Below are positions 17,165 to 25,592 of a DNA stretch of 49,792 nt, piece after piece. The stretch is taken from assembly GCA_017395245.1 (NCBI GenBank), contig JAFPVR010000122.1, forward strand, positions 1 to 49,792, given 5' to 3'. The notes beneath the pieces were generated by a model that was given only the letters and a program-made list of their open reading frames with translations, made no database searches and was not told the origin of the DNA. Position 1 is the first letter of the stretch; every line of letters starts with the position of its first letter. The position numbers and the translations under genes were made by a program. Source of the DNA: Bacteroidales bacterium. Lineage in GTDB: Bacteria; Bacteroidota; Bacteroidia; Bacteroidales; WCHB1-69.

Positions 17165-17173
17165 CCATCATTC

Positions 17174-17266
17174 ATTCCCAGGGCTCACTGCGTTCACCCT
17201 ATTTTGTCCCCAGGGCTCACTGCGTTCACCCTGGGCTAACATACGTCGGGCTTACAGCCCTTTTAG
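17174..17266. repeat. CCCAGGGCT two-hairpin element, locus A
   Basis: A partial copy at 17176-17200 is followed by a complete copy at 17209-17264. The complete copy has a CCCAGGG...CCCTGGG stem, the spacer CTAACATACGTC, and a second hairpin GGGCTTACAGCCC, followed by TTTT. Confidence 0.85.
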
Positions 17267-17979
17267 AAATAATTATCTTTTTTGACTTTGGTGAGTTCGT
17301 TGATGGTGTTCCCGGGCTTGTCGGAGGCGTAATAGATCTTCACGTAGGCGATGTCCTTGAGGTAGTCGATGTGGCCGACTTCGAGGCGTTTAATGTCGAG
17401 GCCGGTGCGGGACTTCAGGTCGGCCAACAGTTCGTTCTCGCGGTCGGCGTGCGCCAAGGCGACCTTCTCATAGACGATAATCTTGCACTCCAAATGCTCC
17501 TTGTAGTGTATCGACTCGAACAACCAGACCGCTAACACGATTAACAGGTTGGTAATCAGCAGCTCCGTGTAACTTACCGTCATGGCCAAGCCATTGATGA
17601 CGGAGATGCCCACCACGACGAAGAGATAGGTCATCTCGCGAATCGGCACGGTCTCTGTCCGGTAACGTATCATCCCGAAGATGGCGAACAACCCCAACGC
17701 GAAACCGATCTGCACCTTCACGTTGTCCATCAGGAATATCAGGAAGAAAATCATGATACTGAACAACATAAAGGTGAAATAGTAGTCGCGGCGCTTGCTC
17801 TTTTTGTAGTAAAGGCAGCCCACGATGAACCAGCAGACCGCCAAGTTGAGGGCGAAGCGGAGCAGCATCTGCCACAGGCTCGGACCGTCGAACCACGGGA
17901 TGCCAAACAGGCCGCCGCCTTCATTCGCGAACTCTTCCGCAATGGTCGGGTCAAACAAATCTGAATCAAACTGTATCAT
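17263..17979 (-). CDS. DUF4956 membrane protein, VTC partner
   Basis: 238 residues with about four membrane helices between residues 30 and 150 (FALNLAVCWFIVGCLYY, FMLFSIMIFFLIFLM, GFALGLFAIFGM, ITNLLIVLAVWLFE). The family signature GMIRYRTETVPIREMTYLF is clear. The family is known as a frequent genomic neighbour of VTC-domain polyphosphate polymerases; its biochemical role is not established. The C-terminal cytoplasmic part (about 165-238) contains KSRTGLDIKRLEVGHIDYLK. The start overlaps the VTC gene stop by 4 bp. Confidence 0.88.
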   Translation of the reverse strand: MIQFDSDLFDPTIAEEFANEGGGLFGIPWFDGPSLWQMLLRFALNLAVCWFIVGCLYYKKSKRRDYYFTFMLFSIMIFFLIFLMDNVKVQIGFALGLFAIFGMIRYRTETVPIREMTYLFVVVGISVINGLAMTVSYTELLITNLLIVLAVWLFESIHYKEHLECKIIVYEKVALAHADRENELLADLKSRTGLDIKRLEVGHIDYLKDIAYVKIYYASDKPGNTINELTKVKKDNYF

Positions 17980-18767
17980 TGTTCCAACGATTTTATGTGG
18001 TAATTTTTATTAGTTAACTTATTGACATAGCGTATTTTGTTTTTAAAACGGTTGTATTTCAGATGCTCGTCGGTGAGGAGCATCCCGAGGCAGTATTTGC
18101 TGAGCCCCTTCCGCTGCACACGGGCATCGCGAAGCATATCCTTGAAGCGGGAACGCAACGAGCCATCCTGTTTCACCTCAATAATCACCAAATCGGAAAC
18201 ATCCACATCGCAACCGCTCACGTGGTTGTGGAAGGTAATCCCGAAATCGATGGTGATGCGCTCGGTCTTGGCCTTGTTCACGAGGGTAATCCGCTGGAAG
18301 GCATTTTCGAGACGCGGCGACATAGGTTGGTCAGTGACCCACACTTTCTCACGGATAAAATCCGCCATTTCAGGTAGTTGGTAAAGATCGCCCCACTGAT
18401 CCATGGGAATCTGAATCCGCTTTTTCTTCGTGCGACCCGTGTTCTTCTTGTTCTTGATTTCGCAAAAGGCGATGCCGGAGTCCACATAGATGCGCTGCCG
18501 GACCTTCTGTCGACGCAGCCTGCGGTTGTGATGCATGGTGTACGTGACCGCATCCGGCGTATCGAAATAGAGCGTACGATAACGAGCAATGCGTTGTCCG
18601 TCAACCTCTTGCACATAAAAATGCGTATTCCACAGCGGAGCCATCCGCAGCAGCGTTCCCATATTGGTCGGGAATTTGCTGTCCACGCGGTTCATCAGCT
18701 TCACGGCACTCATCTCCTCCAACGAGATGGGTGTCATCGAGGACAATATCGGCTCCAGTTCCTGCAT
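17976..18767 (-). CDS. VTC-domain polyphosphate polymerase
   Basis: 263 residues from the ATG at 18765-18767; a GTG one codon earlier is also possible. The VTC (CYTH-like) tunnel fold shows as NRVDSKF, YRTLYFDTPD, NRRLRRQKVRQRIY, FCEIKNKKN and VIIEVKQDGS, with the final SKYCLGM. The basic and acidic residues needed for triphosphate and metal binding are present. Yeast VTC4 makes polyphosphate from ATP; bacterial single-domain forms are inferred to act on phosphate polymers too. No membrane helix is seen, so the DUF4956 partner may supply the membrane anchor. The ATG shares one base with the stop of the YD-motif gene. Confidence 0.85.
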   Translation of the reverse strand: MQELEPILSSMTPISLEEMSAVKLMNRVDSKFPTNMGTLLRMAPLWNTHFYVQEVDGQRIARYRTLYFDTPDAVTYTMHHNRRLRRQKVRQRIYVDSGIAFCEIKNKKNTGRTKKKRIQIPMDQWGDLYQLPEMADFIREKVWVTDQPMSPRLENAFQRITLVNKAKTERITIDFGITFHNHVSGCDVDVSDLVIIEVKQDGSLRSRFKDMLRDARVQRKGLSKYCLGMLLTDEHLKYNRFKNKIRYVNKLTNKNYHIKSLEQ

Positions 18768-19168
18768 CACTTGCGAATGTATTCGTATTCCCTGATCGAC
18801 AGCAGGTTACCCTTGGCGTTGTAGTTCAGCTGACGTTTCTTGGTGCCGTCGGCGTTGTATTCGATTTTGTGGATGCGGTAGGCCTTGTTATGCTCGTCAT
18901 AGACCACCTCGCGCACCACGCGGTCGTTCTCGTCATACTCGTAGGTACACCGCGCCTTCATGGCGGTACCGGTGTATTCGATTTCCTCCACCTTGCGCCC
19001 TTTGGCGTCGTATTTGGTGACATGGTCGAGGTATTTGGTACCCTTCACCGGGGTCTTCCACGTCTTGACCGTCAGATTCTTCCGGGACTCTTTCTTTTCG
19101 GAACTCTGGCCGAAGGTGACGGCGGTGCAGAGTATTGTGCAGATGATTAAGAGAATGATTCTTTTCAT
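18767..19168 (-). CDS. Small secreted protein with YD-type repeats
   Basis: 133 residues with a signal peptide (MKRIILLIICTILCTAVTFG). It carries three or more short YD-like units: YDAKGRKVEEIEYTG, YDENDRVVREVVYDE, IEYNADGTKKRQLNYN. These are typical of RHS/YD or YwqK-like beta-sheet repeats. The function is unknown. It starts the cluster with VTC and DUF4956 and shares its stop with the VTC start, so it may belong to the same exported or envelope function. Confidence 0.7.
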   Translation of the reverse strand: MKRIILLIICTILCTAVTFGQSSEKKESRKNLTVKTWKTPVKGTKYLDHVTKYDAKGRKVEEIEYTGTAMKARCTYEYDENDRVVREVVYDEHNKAYRIHKIEYNADGTKKRQLNYNAKGNLLSIREYEYIRK

Positions 19169-19193
19169 TGTTTATGTTTCTTTTTCGTTCTTA

Positions 19194-19311
19194 CTACCCC
19201 AGGGCTCACTGCGTTCATCCTGGGCTGACATAATTTTTTCAATTATCCCAGGGCTACGCTTCGCTTCACCCTGGGCTGACATACGTCGGGCTTTCAGCCC
19301 TATTTGGAATA
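19194..19311. repeat. CCCAGGGCT two-hairpin element, locus B
   Basis: A first copy at 19197-19230 carries the first hairpin and GGGCTGACATA. A complete copy at 19246-19308 ends in the hairpin GGGCTTTCAGCCC. It directly borders the 7-bp array at 19312. Confidence 0.85.
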
Positions 19312-19339
19312 AGTCTTAAGTCCTAAGTCTCAAGTCTCA
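19312..19339. repeat. 7-bp tandem array (GACTTGA type) at a stop codon
   Basis: On the minus strand the TGA stop (19337-19339) of the lipoprotein gene is the beginning of GACTTGA / GACTTAG / GACTTAA heptads. Confidence 0.85.
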
Positions 19340-20056
19340 CGGTTTGATGTTGATGCGGAAGGTGTCGGGGAAGGTGTAGATGTGGTCGGGTTCGGGCACG
19401 GAGATGGTTTTGGCGACCACGGAGGGGATTTCGTCCTCGTCCTCGCTGAAGGTGAAGACGGTGTAGGTGCCGGGGGAGAGTTTCTGGAAGGCGAAGGTGC
19501 CGTTCATGCCGGCGCGCACGTCGTCGCAGGGGAAATCCTCGCCCTCCCGCTGGATGTACATGCGCTGTCCGTAGGCCCAGCCCTGCGAAATCACGTTCCC
19601 ATTCTTGTCGATGTAATACGCCCAGACGCGCCCTTTCACCATGGAGGTGCCGTAAGCCTTGCCCTCGTGGATGTAGATGTCGGGGGCAACGGTTGTCTTA
19701 CCGTACTGAACCTCAACGGTTTGCGGCACCGCCACGCGTTCGCCGCTCGCCAACGTCGAGTAGGCATAGACGGTGTAAGTGCCCGGCCGCAAATACTTGA
19801 ACTGGTAGAAACCGGTGTGGTCGGTCTCCTCGTCGTCACCGTAGAACTGTTGCGTGCCGTAGACCAAGAAGACATCCTCTTTGGCGGCCAACACAGTGTC
19901 CGTCTGTAAGTTATAGTTGTCGTCGGGATGCAGCACTTTGTAGACGGTGCCTTCGATGGAACCGGTGCCGCCGCTGCCCTCGCCGGTATTGCAGGAGACG
20001 GCTAACATTGCCAAAACCAGCAGAACGAGCGGGGTGATAAGTTTATTGATTCTCAT
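19337..20056 (-). CDS. Lipoprotein with two carboxypeptidase regulatory-like domains
   Basis: 239 residues. The lipobox LAVSC gives an acylated Cys at residue 22, followed by a flexible GEGSGGTGS stretch. The first transthyretin-like fold starts at SIEGTVYKV and ends with LRPGTYTVYAYS. The second starts at SMVKGRVWAYY and ends with LSPGTYTVFTFSED. Both carry the family motif LxPGTYTV. It is probably anchored in the outer membrane; the function is unknown. The stop codon is part of a 7-bp array. A TATTTTCG sequence on the minus strand at 20082-20089 resembles a weak -7 box. Confidence 0.78.
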   Translation of the reverse strand: MRINKLITPLVLLVLAMLAVSCNTGEGSGGTGSIEGTVYKVLHPDDNYNLQTDTVLAAKEDVFLVYGTQQFYGDDEETDHTGFYQFKYLRPGTYTVYAYSTLASGERVAVPQTVEVQYGKTTVAPDIYIHEGKAYGTSMVKGRVWAYYIDKNGNVISQGWAYGQRMYIQREGEDFPCDDVRAGMNGTFAFQKLSPGTYTVFTFSEDEDEIPSVVAKTISVPEPDHIYTFPDTFRINIKP

Positions 20057-20134
20057 TTTTTACCATACTTAAACAAAACGGCGAAAATACATTTTTTTTA
20101 AACAAAAAAATTCACAGGCTATCCAATAAAATCG

Positions 20135-20142
20135 TATTTTTG
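20135..20142 (+). promoter_or_regulatory. -7 box for the small lipoprotein gene
   Basis: TATTTTTG matches TAnnTTTG and lies 25 bp before the ATG at 20168. Confidence 0.65.
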
Positions 20143-20167
20143 CCGTTTGATTCAAAAAAGAGGAAAA

Positions 20168-20308
20168 ATGAAAAAGATCATTGCTTTCGCCATTGTGCTT
20201 TTGAGTGCTGTATTCGTGTTCTCCGCATGCGACACGCAGCACAAGTGCGCCGCCTACGGCCACTATTCCTACAACATGCCGGCCGAAAATCCGGACAATA
20301 TCGACTAA
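20168..20308 (+). CDS. 46-residue lipoprotein
   Basis: A short gene with a good start, reading MKKIIAFAIVLLSAVFVFSAC then a tail of about 25 residues (DTQHKCAAYGHYSYNMPAEN...). The lipobox FSAC places the acylated Cys at residue 21. The purine-rich leader AAGAGGAAAA and a promoter box precede it. The mature part is too short for an enzyme; a structural or signalling role is possible. It lies 12 bp before the next gene and probably shares its transcript. Confidence 0.75.
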   Translation: MKKIIAFAIVLLSAVFVFSACDTQHKCAAYGHYSYNMPAENPDNID

Positions 20309-20320
20309 CCCGCGCCTCCC

Positions 20321-21088
20321 ATGCGGACATCCGGGGTCGGTCGCTCACTGCTTCGCAAGGCGCCGCTGACACTGCTGTTGGCGGTCGCTTGTTGTTTGTC
20401 GTGGGCCCAGAACGTGGGCGAATACTACCACGACGTGACCGACAAGGAGTGGGATTTCCAGATTTTCGCGAACACCGCAGGTTTCGGCGGCGGCTTCCAG
20501 CACGGACGCACCCCCGACCTCTACAACAAGCACTTCTGGGAGGTGCAGTTCATGGTCAACAAGCACCCTAAATCCATCCGGTCCATCAACGCACTGTACG
20601 ACAACGTGCGCCCCATCCGCTACGGGCAGCTCTATTCGCTGTTCTTCCTGCAAGCCGGCTACGGCTACCAGCGCACCCTTCACCTCAAGCCCTACTGGGG
20701 CGGCGTGCAAGTGAGCTACGTCTTGTCTGCCGGACCCGTGCTTGGCATCGGCATCCCCAACTATGTGGAGGTACTTAACTATAACACAGGGTTTTCCGAG
20801 ATTGTGCGCTACGATCCCGAGAAGCACAACCTCAACAACATCCTCGGCGGCGCAAGGCTGATCAACGGCATCTCGCAGACCATCTTCCGGCCTGGCTTCT
20901 ACGCCAAAACCGGTCTCGTGTTCGACTTCGCCAAGAGCGACTACAAACTCCGCGCCCTTGAAGTCGGCATCCAGTACCAGATGATCTTCCCGTTCGTGCA
21001 GCAGATGGCCTTCAACCCCGCCAAGAAATTCTACCTCACCGGGTACCTGTCGTTTAATTTCGGGAAAAAGATAGGAAGGCAACGATGA
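20321..21088 (+). CDS. Predicted outer-membrane beta-barrel protein
   Basis: 255 residues with a signal sequence (LTLLLAVACCLSWAQ). It has many alternating strands (WDFQIFANTAGFGGGFQHG, GQLYSLFFLQAGYGYQ, KPYWGGVQVSYVLSAGPVLG) and ends in SFNFGKKIGRQR. A conserved-looking domain of this kind occurs beside small lipoproteins in related genomes, but I cannot name its family. The start at 20321 may be a few codons too early. It follows the 46-residue lipoprotein. Confidence 0.65.
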   Translation: MRTSGVGRSLLRKAPLTLLLAVACCLSWAQNVGEYYHDVTDKEWDFQIFANTAGFGGGFQHGRTPDLYNKHFWEVQFMVNKHPKSIRSINALYDNVRPIRYGQLYSLFFLQAGYGYQRTLHLKPYWGGVQVSYVLSAGPVLGIGIPNYVEVLNYNTGFSEIVRYDPEKHNLNNILGGARLINGISQTIFRPGFYAKTGLVFDFAKSDYKLRALEVGIQYQMIFPFVQQMAFNPAKKFYLTGYLSFNFGKKIGRQR

Positions 21089-21097
21089 CAGAAACTA

Positions 21098-21129
21098 TGA
21101 CTTTGACCTTTGACTTTGACCTTTGACTA
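21098..21129. repeat. 7/6-bp tandem array (CTTTGAC)
   Basis: Alternating CTTTGAC and TTTGAC units start about 12 bp after the stop of the outer-membrane gene and end just before the S41 protease ATG. A similar array in opposite orientation lies at 40276-40311. Confidence 0.85.
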
Positions 21130-21137
21130 TAAAGATT

Positions 21138-22781
21138 ATGAGAAAAACCATTATAATCGCTATTTTCATCGCAATCGCCGGGCTTTTTACGAACATTTCG
21201 GCCCAAAACGACTTCGAAATTGTCAAAAACGTGGATATTTTCATCGACGTACTGAACGAGCTGAACGAGAAATACGCCGACGAGATTTCACCGGGCGAGC
21301 TCACGCAAACCGCCATCAAGGCGATGCTCCAAAGCCTTGACCCCTACACCGTCTATTACAACGAGGGGGAGATTGAGAGTTACCGCATGACCAACACCGG
21401 CGAGTCGAACGACATTGACGTGACACTGCAAACTATTGACAAGCAATTGGTTATCATCGATATGATTGGCGAAGGCCCATCCGTGAAATCGGGGCTGCGC
21501 GTCGGCGACCGCATCCTGAGCGTCAACGGGCAGTCGTCGGCCAACCGTGACATCGACGCCATCTACCTCGCCATGCGCGGACAACCCGGCAGCACCTACA
21601 CGGTCGAGGTCTATCGTCCGACAGAGCGCAAGAATCTGACTTTCAAGGTGAAACGGGAGAAGGTGAAACAGCCCAACATCCCGTGGTCGGGACTCCTTGG
21701 CGACAAAGTTGGCTACATCAAGCTCAACCAATTCCTTGAAAATGCCGGCAGCGACATCTTTGATGCCTTCAAGGCCCTCAAGGAAAAGGGGATGGAGTAC
21801 CTCATCATTGACCTGCGCGACAACGGCGGCGGTCTCCTCGGCGAGGCTGTAAACATCATCGACATCTTCGTGGGCAAAGACATCCCGGTGGTGGAGACCA
21901 AGGGTAAAATCCCCGACATGAACAACATCTACAAGACCCACAACGTGGCTGCCGATCCCGACATTCCCATCGTGGTGCTGGTGAACGAGCACAGCGCCTC
22001 AGCCTCCGAGATTGTCTCCGGTTCGCTGCAGGATCTCGACCGCGCCGTCATTGTCGGCAAGAAGTCGTTCGGCAAGGGACTGGTGCAGAAAGTATACCCG
22101 ATGGAATACAACACCAGCATGAAAGTCACCGTGTCGAAATACTACATCCCGAGCGGCCGTTGCGTGCAGAACATCGAATACTTCGACCGCGACACCACCA
22201 AGGGCGGTTACAAAATCCCTGATTCGCTGGCTGTTGCGTACAAGACGAAAAACGGGCGCACCGTCTATGACAAGGGCGGCGTGGAACCCGACGTGCCCGT
22301 TGACGACGAGGAGATTCCCGACATCCTGACCGCACTTATCGAGGAGCGGGCTATCTTCGACTATGCCAACGACTACCGTGCCAAGCACGACAGCATCGCC
22401 AAGGCGGAGGATTTCACCGTGGATGACGTCATTTACAACGACTTCCTGCAATTTCTCAAGGCAAACCAATACGCCTACACCACCGAAGTGGAGACGAAGC
22501 TGGACGAGCTGAAGGCCGCCGCCAAGGCCGACAACGCCTTCTCCGGTATCCAAACCGCTTACAACCAGCTGAAAGCGCAGATCGAGACCCTCAAAACGCA
22601 GGATCTGACCACGCACAAGGCGGCCATTTCCCGCGCCCTGACCCAGGAAATCGTGTCTCGTTACTACTTCAGCACCGGCAAACTCATCAACAGCCTGCAT
22701 CACGACCGTTATATAGACACGGCCAAGAGCGTGCTGCTCGACAGAAGCCGCTACAACGCCATCCTCTCGCCGAAAAAGTAG
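21138..22781 (+). CDS. S41 family C-terminal processing peptidase
   Basis: 547 residues from the ATG at 21138; upstream in-frame codons fall in the repeat. A signal peptide (MRKTIIIAIFIAIAGLFTNISAQ) is followed by a helical N-terminal part. A PDZ domain lies near 85-170 (GPSVKSGLRVGDRILSVNG). The S41 catalytic domain has the nucleophile in NEHSASASEIVSG (Ser near 286) and the general base Lys in GKKSFGKGLVQ (near 311). The family cleaves near the C-terminus of envelope proteins. The long C-terminal helical region (about 430-547) is typical of Bacteroidetes members. It is followed after 3 bp by the O-antigen ligase gene. Confidence 0.93.
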   Translation: MRKTIIIAIFIAIAGLFTNISAQNDFEIVKNVDIFIDVLNELNEKYADEISPGELTQTAIKAMLQSLDPYTVYYNEGEIESYRMTNTGESNDIDVTLQTIDKQLVIIDMIGEGPSVKSGLRVGDRILSVNGQSSANRDIDAIYLAMRGQPGSTYTVEVYRPTERKNLTFKVKREKVKQPNIPWSGLLGDKVGYIKLNQFLENAGSDIFDAFKALKEKGMEYLIIDLRDNGGGLLGEAVNIIDIFVGKDIPVVETKGKIPDMNNIYKTHNVAADPDIPIVVLVNEHSASASEIVSGSLQDLDRAVIVGKKSFGKGLVQKVYPMEYNTSMKVTVSKYYIPSGRCVQNIEYFDRDTTKGGYKIPDSLAVAYKTKNGRTVYDKGGVEPDVPVDDEEIPDILTALIEERAIFDYANDYRAKHDSIAKAEDFTVDDVIYNDFLQFLKANQYAYTTEVETKLDELKAAAKADNAFSGIQTAYNQLKAQIETLKTQDLTTHKAAISRALTQEIVSRYYFSTGKLINSLHHDRYIDTAKSVLLDRSRYNAILSPKK

Positions 22782-22784
22782 GCC

Positions 22785-24326
22785 ATGAGCCGCGCGGAGT
22801 TCCACCACAAATTCTACCTGTTGGGCACCGTCACGTTGGCGGTCGCCATCCCGTTGTCGCACTTCCTCATGGGATTGGCACCTTTCCTGTTGCTGCTCAA
22901 CTGGTTAGCCGAATGGAACTGGGAAGAGAAACGGACACGGCTGCGCGAAAACTGGCAAGGCCTCCTGTTCGCCGCTTTCTACCTTGTCTACGCCATCGGC
23001 CTCGTCCACACCACCGGTTGGGGTGCGGCGGGCAAAGAGATGCTCAGCAAACTGCCGTTCCTCCTCTCTCCTATCGTGGTTATCACCTCCAAACCGTTCG
23101 AAAACAAGGAATTACGGTGGATTTTCGGAGCGTTCGTGCTGGCCACCCTGTTCGGATGCTTCTGGAATTTCGGCTATGCACAGACCCATACGCTCGGCGA
23201 CTTCCGGGAAATGTCGTACTTCATCGACCACATCCGCTTTGGCCTCTGCGTGGTGATGTCGGTGGTCTTCTGCATACATTACTTCAATATTGCTTCGGAC
23301 ACTGACCCTCGGCAGAAATTTCGATACATATACTTGGTTATCAGTATCTTGCTTCTCGCATACCTCATCTACAGCCAGACACTTTCGGGCATCCTGATTC
23401 TCATGGTGATTGCGGTCTGTTACATCATCTATCTCATTGTGAACAAAGCAGATAGACGAACGAAATGGATCTTAGGCAGCGTAACGGCCTTGTTGCTGAT
23501 CGCCGTAACCGGATATATCGCGTACATCACCTACGACTACTTCCACGTGAAAGACCCCGCCCCCGACCGCTCCGCTCTGACCGCCTCGGGCAACCCCTAC
23601 ACGTTCGAGGAGGAACCGATGGTGGAAAACGGCCACTATATCGGCAACTACGTGTGCGAAAAGGAGTTGCAGACCGCTTGGGCTATGCGTTCCGACTCGG
23701 TTTACGACGGGCTGACCTCTGCCACCTTGGTGCGCTATCTCAACTCGCTCGGGCTTCGTAAGGATTCCGCCGCCGTGATGAGCCTCAGCGACGAAGACAT
23801 CCGCAATATCGAAAACCACAACGCCAACGCATGGTACGTGCGCGGGGGCAACGCGCGGCGCGCCTTGTACGAGACTCTCTTCGGGATAACGCTCTACCAA
23901 AAATACGGGATGATAAACGAATCGTCGCTGTTGGAGCGGGTGGAGCTGTGGCGGGCGTCGTGGCAGGTCATCCGCGAGCACTGGTTGCTCGGGGTCGGCA
24001 TCGGAAACCAAAGGACGGCACTGGACCAACAGTTGGAGGCGCAGCAGTCGCCCATCGCGGGCAAGCGGCCGGGACGCGGCAGCCACAACCAATTCCTCAC
24101 CTACTGGCTCGCCGCCGGCATTATCCCCGTGCTCTATTTATGTTTCCTGCTGGTTTATCCTTTCGCCGCAATGAAAAAACGGATTACCTTCGTCTATTTC
24201 GCCTTCATCACCACGATGTTCCTCTCCATGCTGGTGGAAAACACCCTCGACGTCCAAACCGGCCGTATGCTGTGGACGACGTTCTTGCCGATATTGCTGT
24301 TTCGACCGATAACCAATAACCAATAA
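22785..24326 (+). CDS. O-antigen ligase family (Wzy_C) membrane protein
   Basis: 513 residues with about ten membrane helices in two groups. A large outer loop lies near 265-420. It holds the Wzy_C/WaaL-type region, ending in LLGVGIGNQRTALDQ and GRGSHNQFLTYWLAAGIIPV. His in SHNQFL and the preceding Arg are typical of this family, which joins O-antigen or other glycans to lipid acceptors or polymerises them. The last six residues (PITNNQ) and the stop are encoded by a heptamer repeat array. It sits in an operon with the S41 protease. Confidence 0.8.
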   Translation: MSRAEFHHKFYLLGTVTLAVAIPLSHFLMGLAPFLLLLNWLAEWNWEEKRTRLRENWQGLLFAAFYLVYAIGLVHTTGWGAAGKEMLSKLPFLLSPIVVITSKPFENKELRWIFGAFVLATLFGCFWNFGYAQTHTLGDFREMSYFIDHIRFGLCVVMSVVFCIHYFNIASDTDPRQKFRYIYLVISILLLAYLIYSQTLSGILILMVIAVCYIIYLIVNKADRRTKWILGSVTALLLIAVTGYIAYITYDYFHVKDPAPDRSALTASGNPYTFEEEPMVENGHYIGNYVCEKELQTAWAMRSDSVYDGLTSATLVRYLNSLGLRKDSAAVMSLSDEDIRNIENHNANAWYVRGGNARRALYETLFGITLYQKYGMINESSLLERVELWRASWQVIREHWLLGVGIGNQRTALDQQLEAQQSPIAGKRPGRGSHNQFLTYWLAAGIIPVLYLCFLLVYPFAAMKKRITFVYFAFITTMFLSMLVENTLDVQTGRMLWTTFLPILLFRPITNNQ

Positions 24327-24357
24327 CCGATAACCGATAACCGATAACCAATAACCA
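24303..24357. repeat. 7-bp tandem array (AACCGAT) entering a CDS end
   Basis: About eight AACCGAT/AACCAAT heptads. The first three encode the end of the O-antigen ligase, and the TAA stop lies inside the array. Confidence 0.9.
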
Positions 24358-24363
24358 TTATCA

Positions 24364-24486
24364 TTGACCCCAGGGCTCGCTATCGCTCACCCTGGGCTGA
24401 CATATTTCGGGCTTTCACAATCCCAGGGCTCGCTTCGCTCACCCTGGGCTGACATACGTCAGGCCTACGGCCCTCTTTGGAAGTGG
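24364..24486. repeat. CCCAGGGCT two-hairpin element, locus C
   Basis: Two copies in tandem: 24369-24418 and 24422-24486. The second has the CCCAGGG...CCCTGGG stem and the hairpin GGCCTACGGCC. Together with the arrays before and after, it fills the 322-bp gap to the DUF6249 gene. Confidence 0.85.
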
Positions 24487-24515
24487 TTTATATTATTTAT
24501 TAACCTCGTAACCCC

Positions 24516-24548
24516 CTAACTACTAACTACTAACTACTAACTGCTAAC
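24516..24548. repeat. 7-bp tandem array (CTAACTA)
   Basis: Four CTAACTA units with one CTAACTG variant, about 100 bp before the DUF6249 gene. No clear promoter box was seen between it and the gene. Confidence 0.88.
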
Positions 24549-24648
24549 TTTTTTTCTTCCCCATGTCACCTTTTGCGATGCTGGTTCGTTTAACAGATGA
24601 ATCGATTCGGTAATAAACGAAAATTTGTAACCTTAAAAATTAATAGTC

Positions 24649-25116
24649 ATGGAAGAAATCATAGATGTCCTTGCGGTGGTACTTGTAATCGGTGGAGTCT
24701 GCATCGCATTACCACTGGTGATCTTGTTGCTGACCAACAAGCGGAAAAATCACGAAATCGACAAGAAGACGGAAATTCTGATGGCCCTGTTGGAGAAAAA
24801 TCCAGATCTCGACCCAGGCGAAGTGTTAGACAAACTGGACATGCCATCGGAAGACGGCAAAAAATCCCTGAAGGAAAAACTGTTAGAAAAACTTTTGGGC
24901 GGCTGTATCTGCACATTGATCGGAATAGTCCTCTTCTTCACCCATTTGTTTGGTTTTGTATTCCTAGGGGACAAGACCACTGGAGTAGTCGGGGGCGGCG
25001 TCTTGACAGCCGTAGGTATAGCCCTTATCATCCATTACTTTGTCAGCAAGAAGATGCTACAGAGCGAGATAGCGACTGAAGAGAAACGGATAACCGAGCA
25101 ACAAATCTCCGAATGA
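24649..25116 (+). CDS. DUF6249-like membrane protein
   Basis: 155 residues. One N-terminal membrane helix (about 5-30) is followed by a cytoplasmic segment (LLEKNPDLDPGEVLDKLDMP). Two further helices lie near 85-105 and 110-130, before an acidic and basic tail. The layout and segment resemble the DUF6249 family. The function is unknown. Its stop overlaps the sigma-factor start by 4 bp (ATGA), so it may take part in the same regulatory system. Confidence 0.65.
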   Translation: MEEIIDVLAVVLVIGGVCIALPLVILLLTNKRKNHEIDKKTEILMALLEKNPDLDPGEVLDKLDMPSEDGKKSLKEKLLEKLLGGCICTLIGIVLFFTHLFGFVFLGDKTTGVVGGGVLTAVGIALIIHYFVSKKMLQSEIATEEKRITEQQISE

Positions 25117-25592
25117 CACGAGAACAATTCATAGCCTTAATTTCGGAGGAGCAGGAGTCTTTGCGAAGGTTCCTGCTTGCCCTGTGTGAGGGCGACCGGA
25201 TGGAGGCGGAAGACATCGCGCAGGAGGCGATGGTGAAGGCGTACATCGCGATGGAGCGGTTCGTAGAGCGGGCCAAGTTCTCCACGTGGCTGTTCAAGAT
25301 CGCCTACAACACCTTCCTCGACCACCAGCGGTCGGGGTGGAACCGCCGGACGGACTTGGACGCGGCGGAGCAGATGCCGGGCGGTCCGGGTGCCGACGAT
25401 GCCTTCCAATACCAAGAGTTGTACGAGGCCATCGGCACGCTGCCGCTGAAGGAGAAGAGCGCCATCCTGCTGTTCTACGTCAGCGGCTACTCCGTGAAGG
25501 AGATTGCGAAAATCACGGGAGGTTCCCAATTGGCTGTGAAACAACAGCTTTCAAGAGGGAGAGTTAAACTTAGACAAATATTGGAACGATGA
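25113..25592 (+). CDS. ECF-type RNA polymerase sigma factor
   Basis: 159 residues. Region 2 spans about 15-85 (FLLALCEGDRMEAEDIAQEAMVKAY, then FSTWLFKIAYNTFLDHQRS). Region 4 spans about 105-155 (LPLKEKSAILLFYVSGYSVKEIAKITG, then VKQQLSRGRVKLRQIL). It would direct polymerase to extracytoplasmic-stress type promoters. It is framed by two membrane-protein genes with 4-bp overlaps on both sides, so one of them may be its anti-sigma factor. Confidence 0.9.
   Translation: MTREQFIALISEEQESLRRFLLALCEGDRMEAEDIAQEAMVKAYIAMERFVERAKFSTWLFKIAYNTFLDHQRSGWNRRTDLDAAEQMPGGPGADDAFQYQELYEAIGTLPLKEKSAILLFYVSGYSVKEIAKITGGSQLAVKQQLSRGRVKLRQILER

Noticed and set aside
17174-19311. CCCAGGGCT elements as insertion sequences
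   Set aside because: No transposase frame, terminal inverted repeats or target duplications were seen. The elements are about 60 bp.
24303-24548. CRISPR-like structure in the 24.3-24.5 kb repeats
   Set aside because: The elements are 7-bp arrays and two-hairpin repeats; there are no equal repeats with unique spacers.
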